Source: Cricetomys ansorgei (Eukaryota > Chordata > Mammalia > Rodentia > Nesomyidae). From it: a stretch of 64,000 nt of DNA. Shown here piece after piece: positions 62,633 to 64,000 of this stretch. Under the pieces are notes generated by a model, which saw only the letters and a program-made list of their open reading frames with translations, was not told the origin of the DNA and ran no database searches. The translations under genes and the position numbers were made by a program. How positions within the stretch are numbered: position 1 is the stretch's first letter; each line of letters starts with the position of its first letter. The DNA is taken from positions 496,001-560,000 of the forward strand of contig JAMJFZ010000705.1 in the NCBI GenBank assembly GCA_026225945.1. The letters run 5' to 3'.

Positions 62633-64000
62633 CAAAACAGAAAATTTCCTATAGAAAACCCCAAACCCACGGACAATAACTGCCACAAAGCTAGGTGACA
62701 AGATTATTAAGCCCAAATATGTGGAAGAGGTTCAAACTACCAATAGCTGTAAAACAGATGCGATATTAGTAGTGTGCGAAAGGAATACAGGGAAGCATGT
62801 GACGAACTACAGCAGCTGAAATTGAGGGGGATTTTGCATACTCCCATAGCAGATGAGAACTAAAGAGTTTCCCCCCAAAAGTCCATGCCTGCAGCAGTGT
62901 GGGCCCCACGAGCTTTCCACACTAACCAGCCAGGAGCCAGTGGGGTGTGTGTGTGGTGGTGGGGGCAGTGCGGGAAACAATCCAAATGCATTGGCGTGGC
63001 ACGAGGCCCAAAGGACAATGGGAGAGGAGAGCAAGCGCCCAGGTCTCTGAGAAAGGAAGACACGTTTTTGAGAACTACACAAAAGCAACAGAAGAGGGAG
63101 CTAGACGCCAAGAAACCGGAAAACTTCTGTGACCCTAGCCTCCATCCTTCTAAACATTTTAAAAAATATGTAGTGGCAAGAGCTTCTAATTCTGGCACTT
63201 AGGAGGCAGAAGCAGGAAAATTGCAAAGTCAAGGCCAGCATGGGCTAGATAAGAAGACCCTATCTCAAAAGATCAAAATAAATAAACACATAAATGTATA
63301 TAAGCCCTTGTGAAAGCAAGCAATAGTATTAGAAGGAGAAGAAGATAATGATGAGACTGGTTCACTTTGACAATTGACAGCATAGTGGAAGCAGATGATT
63401 GTGAGACATGGAAACTATAGCCTACTGTCTCAAAGCAAGTCCAAAAGAGACAAAGAAGAGGATAGAAGATGTGGAAGAAATCAGAACCCCAAAAAACTAA
63501 AGCATGAGGTGATGAGTTTAAGGAAAGTATTGGAACTAAGAGAAAATAAAAATGAGTTCTAAGCCAGAAAGAACAAGTGAACCCAACATGTGAGCTAGAA
63601 GATGAGAAGAGGAGAACTTCACAGACCCAAAAGGAAAAGAATGAAGTGATAGGACTTGGAAAAACAAGACAGTCAAAGAACATCTCAGCACAAACAGACT
63701 GTGTCTCAAACCCCCCCCCCCCCGCCCCATGAAAGGAAATAGAAAAAATTAAAAGGAAGAAGAAAGGAATATGAAGAGAAAAAATAAAAACAAGAAAATA
63801 AAACAAAATAAGCCATGTATAGAAGAACAAATATCATGTTCTGTTTGTGGATCCTAGAACCCTTTATGGAGAATATATGTGTATATTTATATCCTCTGTA
63901 TATAGGCATTGTTGTGAGTTATTAGTGAAAATGTTCATAAAAGCAGGAGGGCGACTAGGGGAAAGGAGATCATTAATGGGGTGGGTTAAAAAGAAGAGAG
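62633..64000. other. Intergenic, no gene seen
   Basis: A SINE relic at 63170-63270, A/G-rich sequence, a 16-base C-rich run at 63711-63728 and an L1-like 3' end near 63820-63990. Confidence 0.45.

Noticed and set aside
63273..63830. 185-codon minus-strand frame with many Phe/Leu/Ser
   Set aside because: It arises from an A/G-rich + strand that gives hydrophobic codons in reverse, and crosses a poly(C) run. No family motif.

Overview
This is a eukaryotic, rodent window. It is full of B1 and B2 SINEs, LINE-1 fragments, CA/TG microsatellites and rodent LTRs (one of ORR1/MaLR type), and its only intact gene has many GT-AG introns. I cannot fix the species. The protein is very close to what I recall of mouse Slc7a3, while the recurrent B1 variant (AGTTACAAC) and the LTR families could equally fit a cricetid rodent. 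The gene identifies the locus: Slc7a3, an X-linked cationic amino acid transporter gene that lies between Tex11 and Snx12 in mammals.

Layout. 1-8 kb: repeats, including L1 3' ends, an antisense class II LTR and a decayed processed pseudogene of Exosc8 (1654-2325). 8.27-8.55 kb: a CpG-rich block with CCAAT and GC boxes and a good splice donor on the minus strand. This is where synteny would put the 5' end of Tex11. 9-24 kb: intergenic repeats, including an L1 endonuclease segment split by a solo class I LTR with a 6-bp target duplication, a long L1 3' end, a purine tract and a small minisatellite. 24.4-30.4 kb: Slc7a3 on the minus strand, complete, with one non-coding exon, 11 coding exons, 619 codons, a TATA box and CRE half-site at the promoter, and a short 3' UTR. 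30.5-64 kb: intergenic and dominated by repeats. It holds an ORR1-like LTR, a complete non-autonomous class II LTR retrotransposon (43711-45776) with primer binding site and polypurine tract, a 5'-truncated class I endogenous retrovirus (58018-61263) abutted by another class II solo LTR, and many SINEs.

The only protein-level function supported is uptake of arginine, lysine and ornithine at the plasma membrane by CAT-3. I saw no CRISPR, operon-like system or novel multi-gene system. The most unusual structure is the compact class II LTR family: four LTR copies, one full element, and no gag or pol that I recognise.
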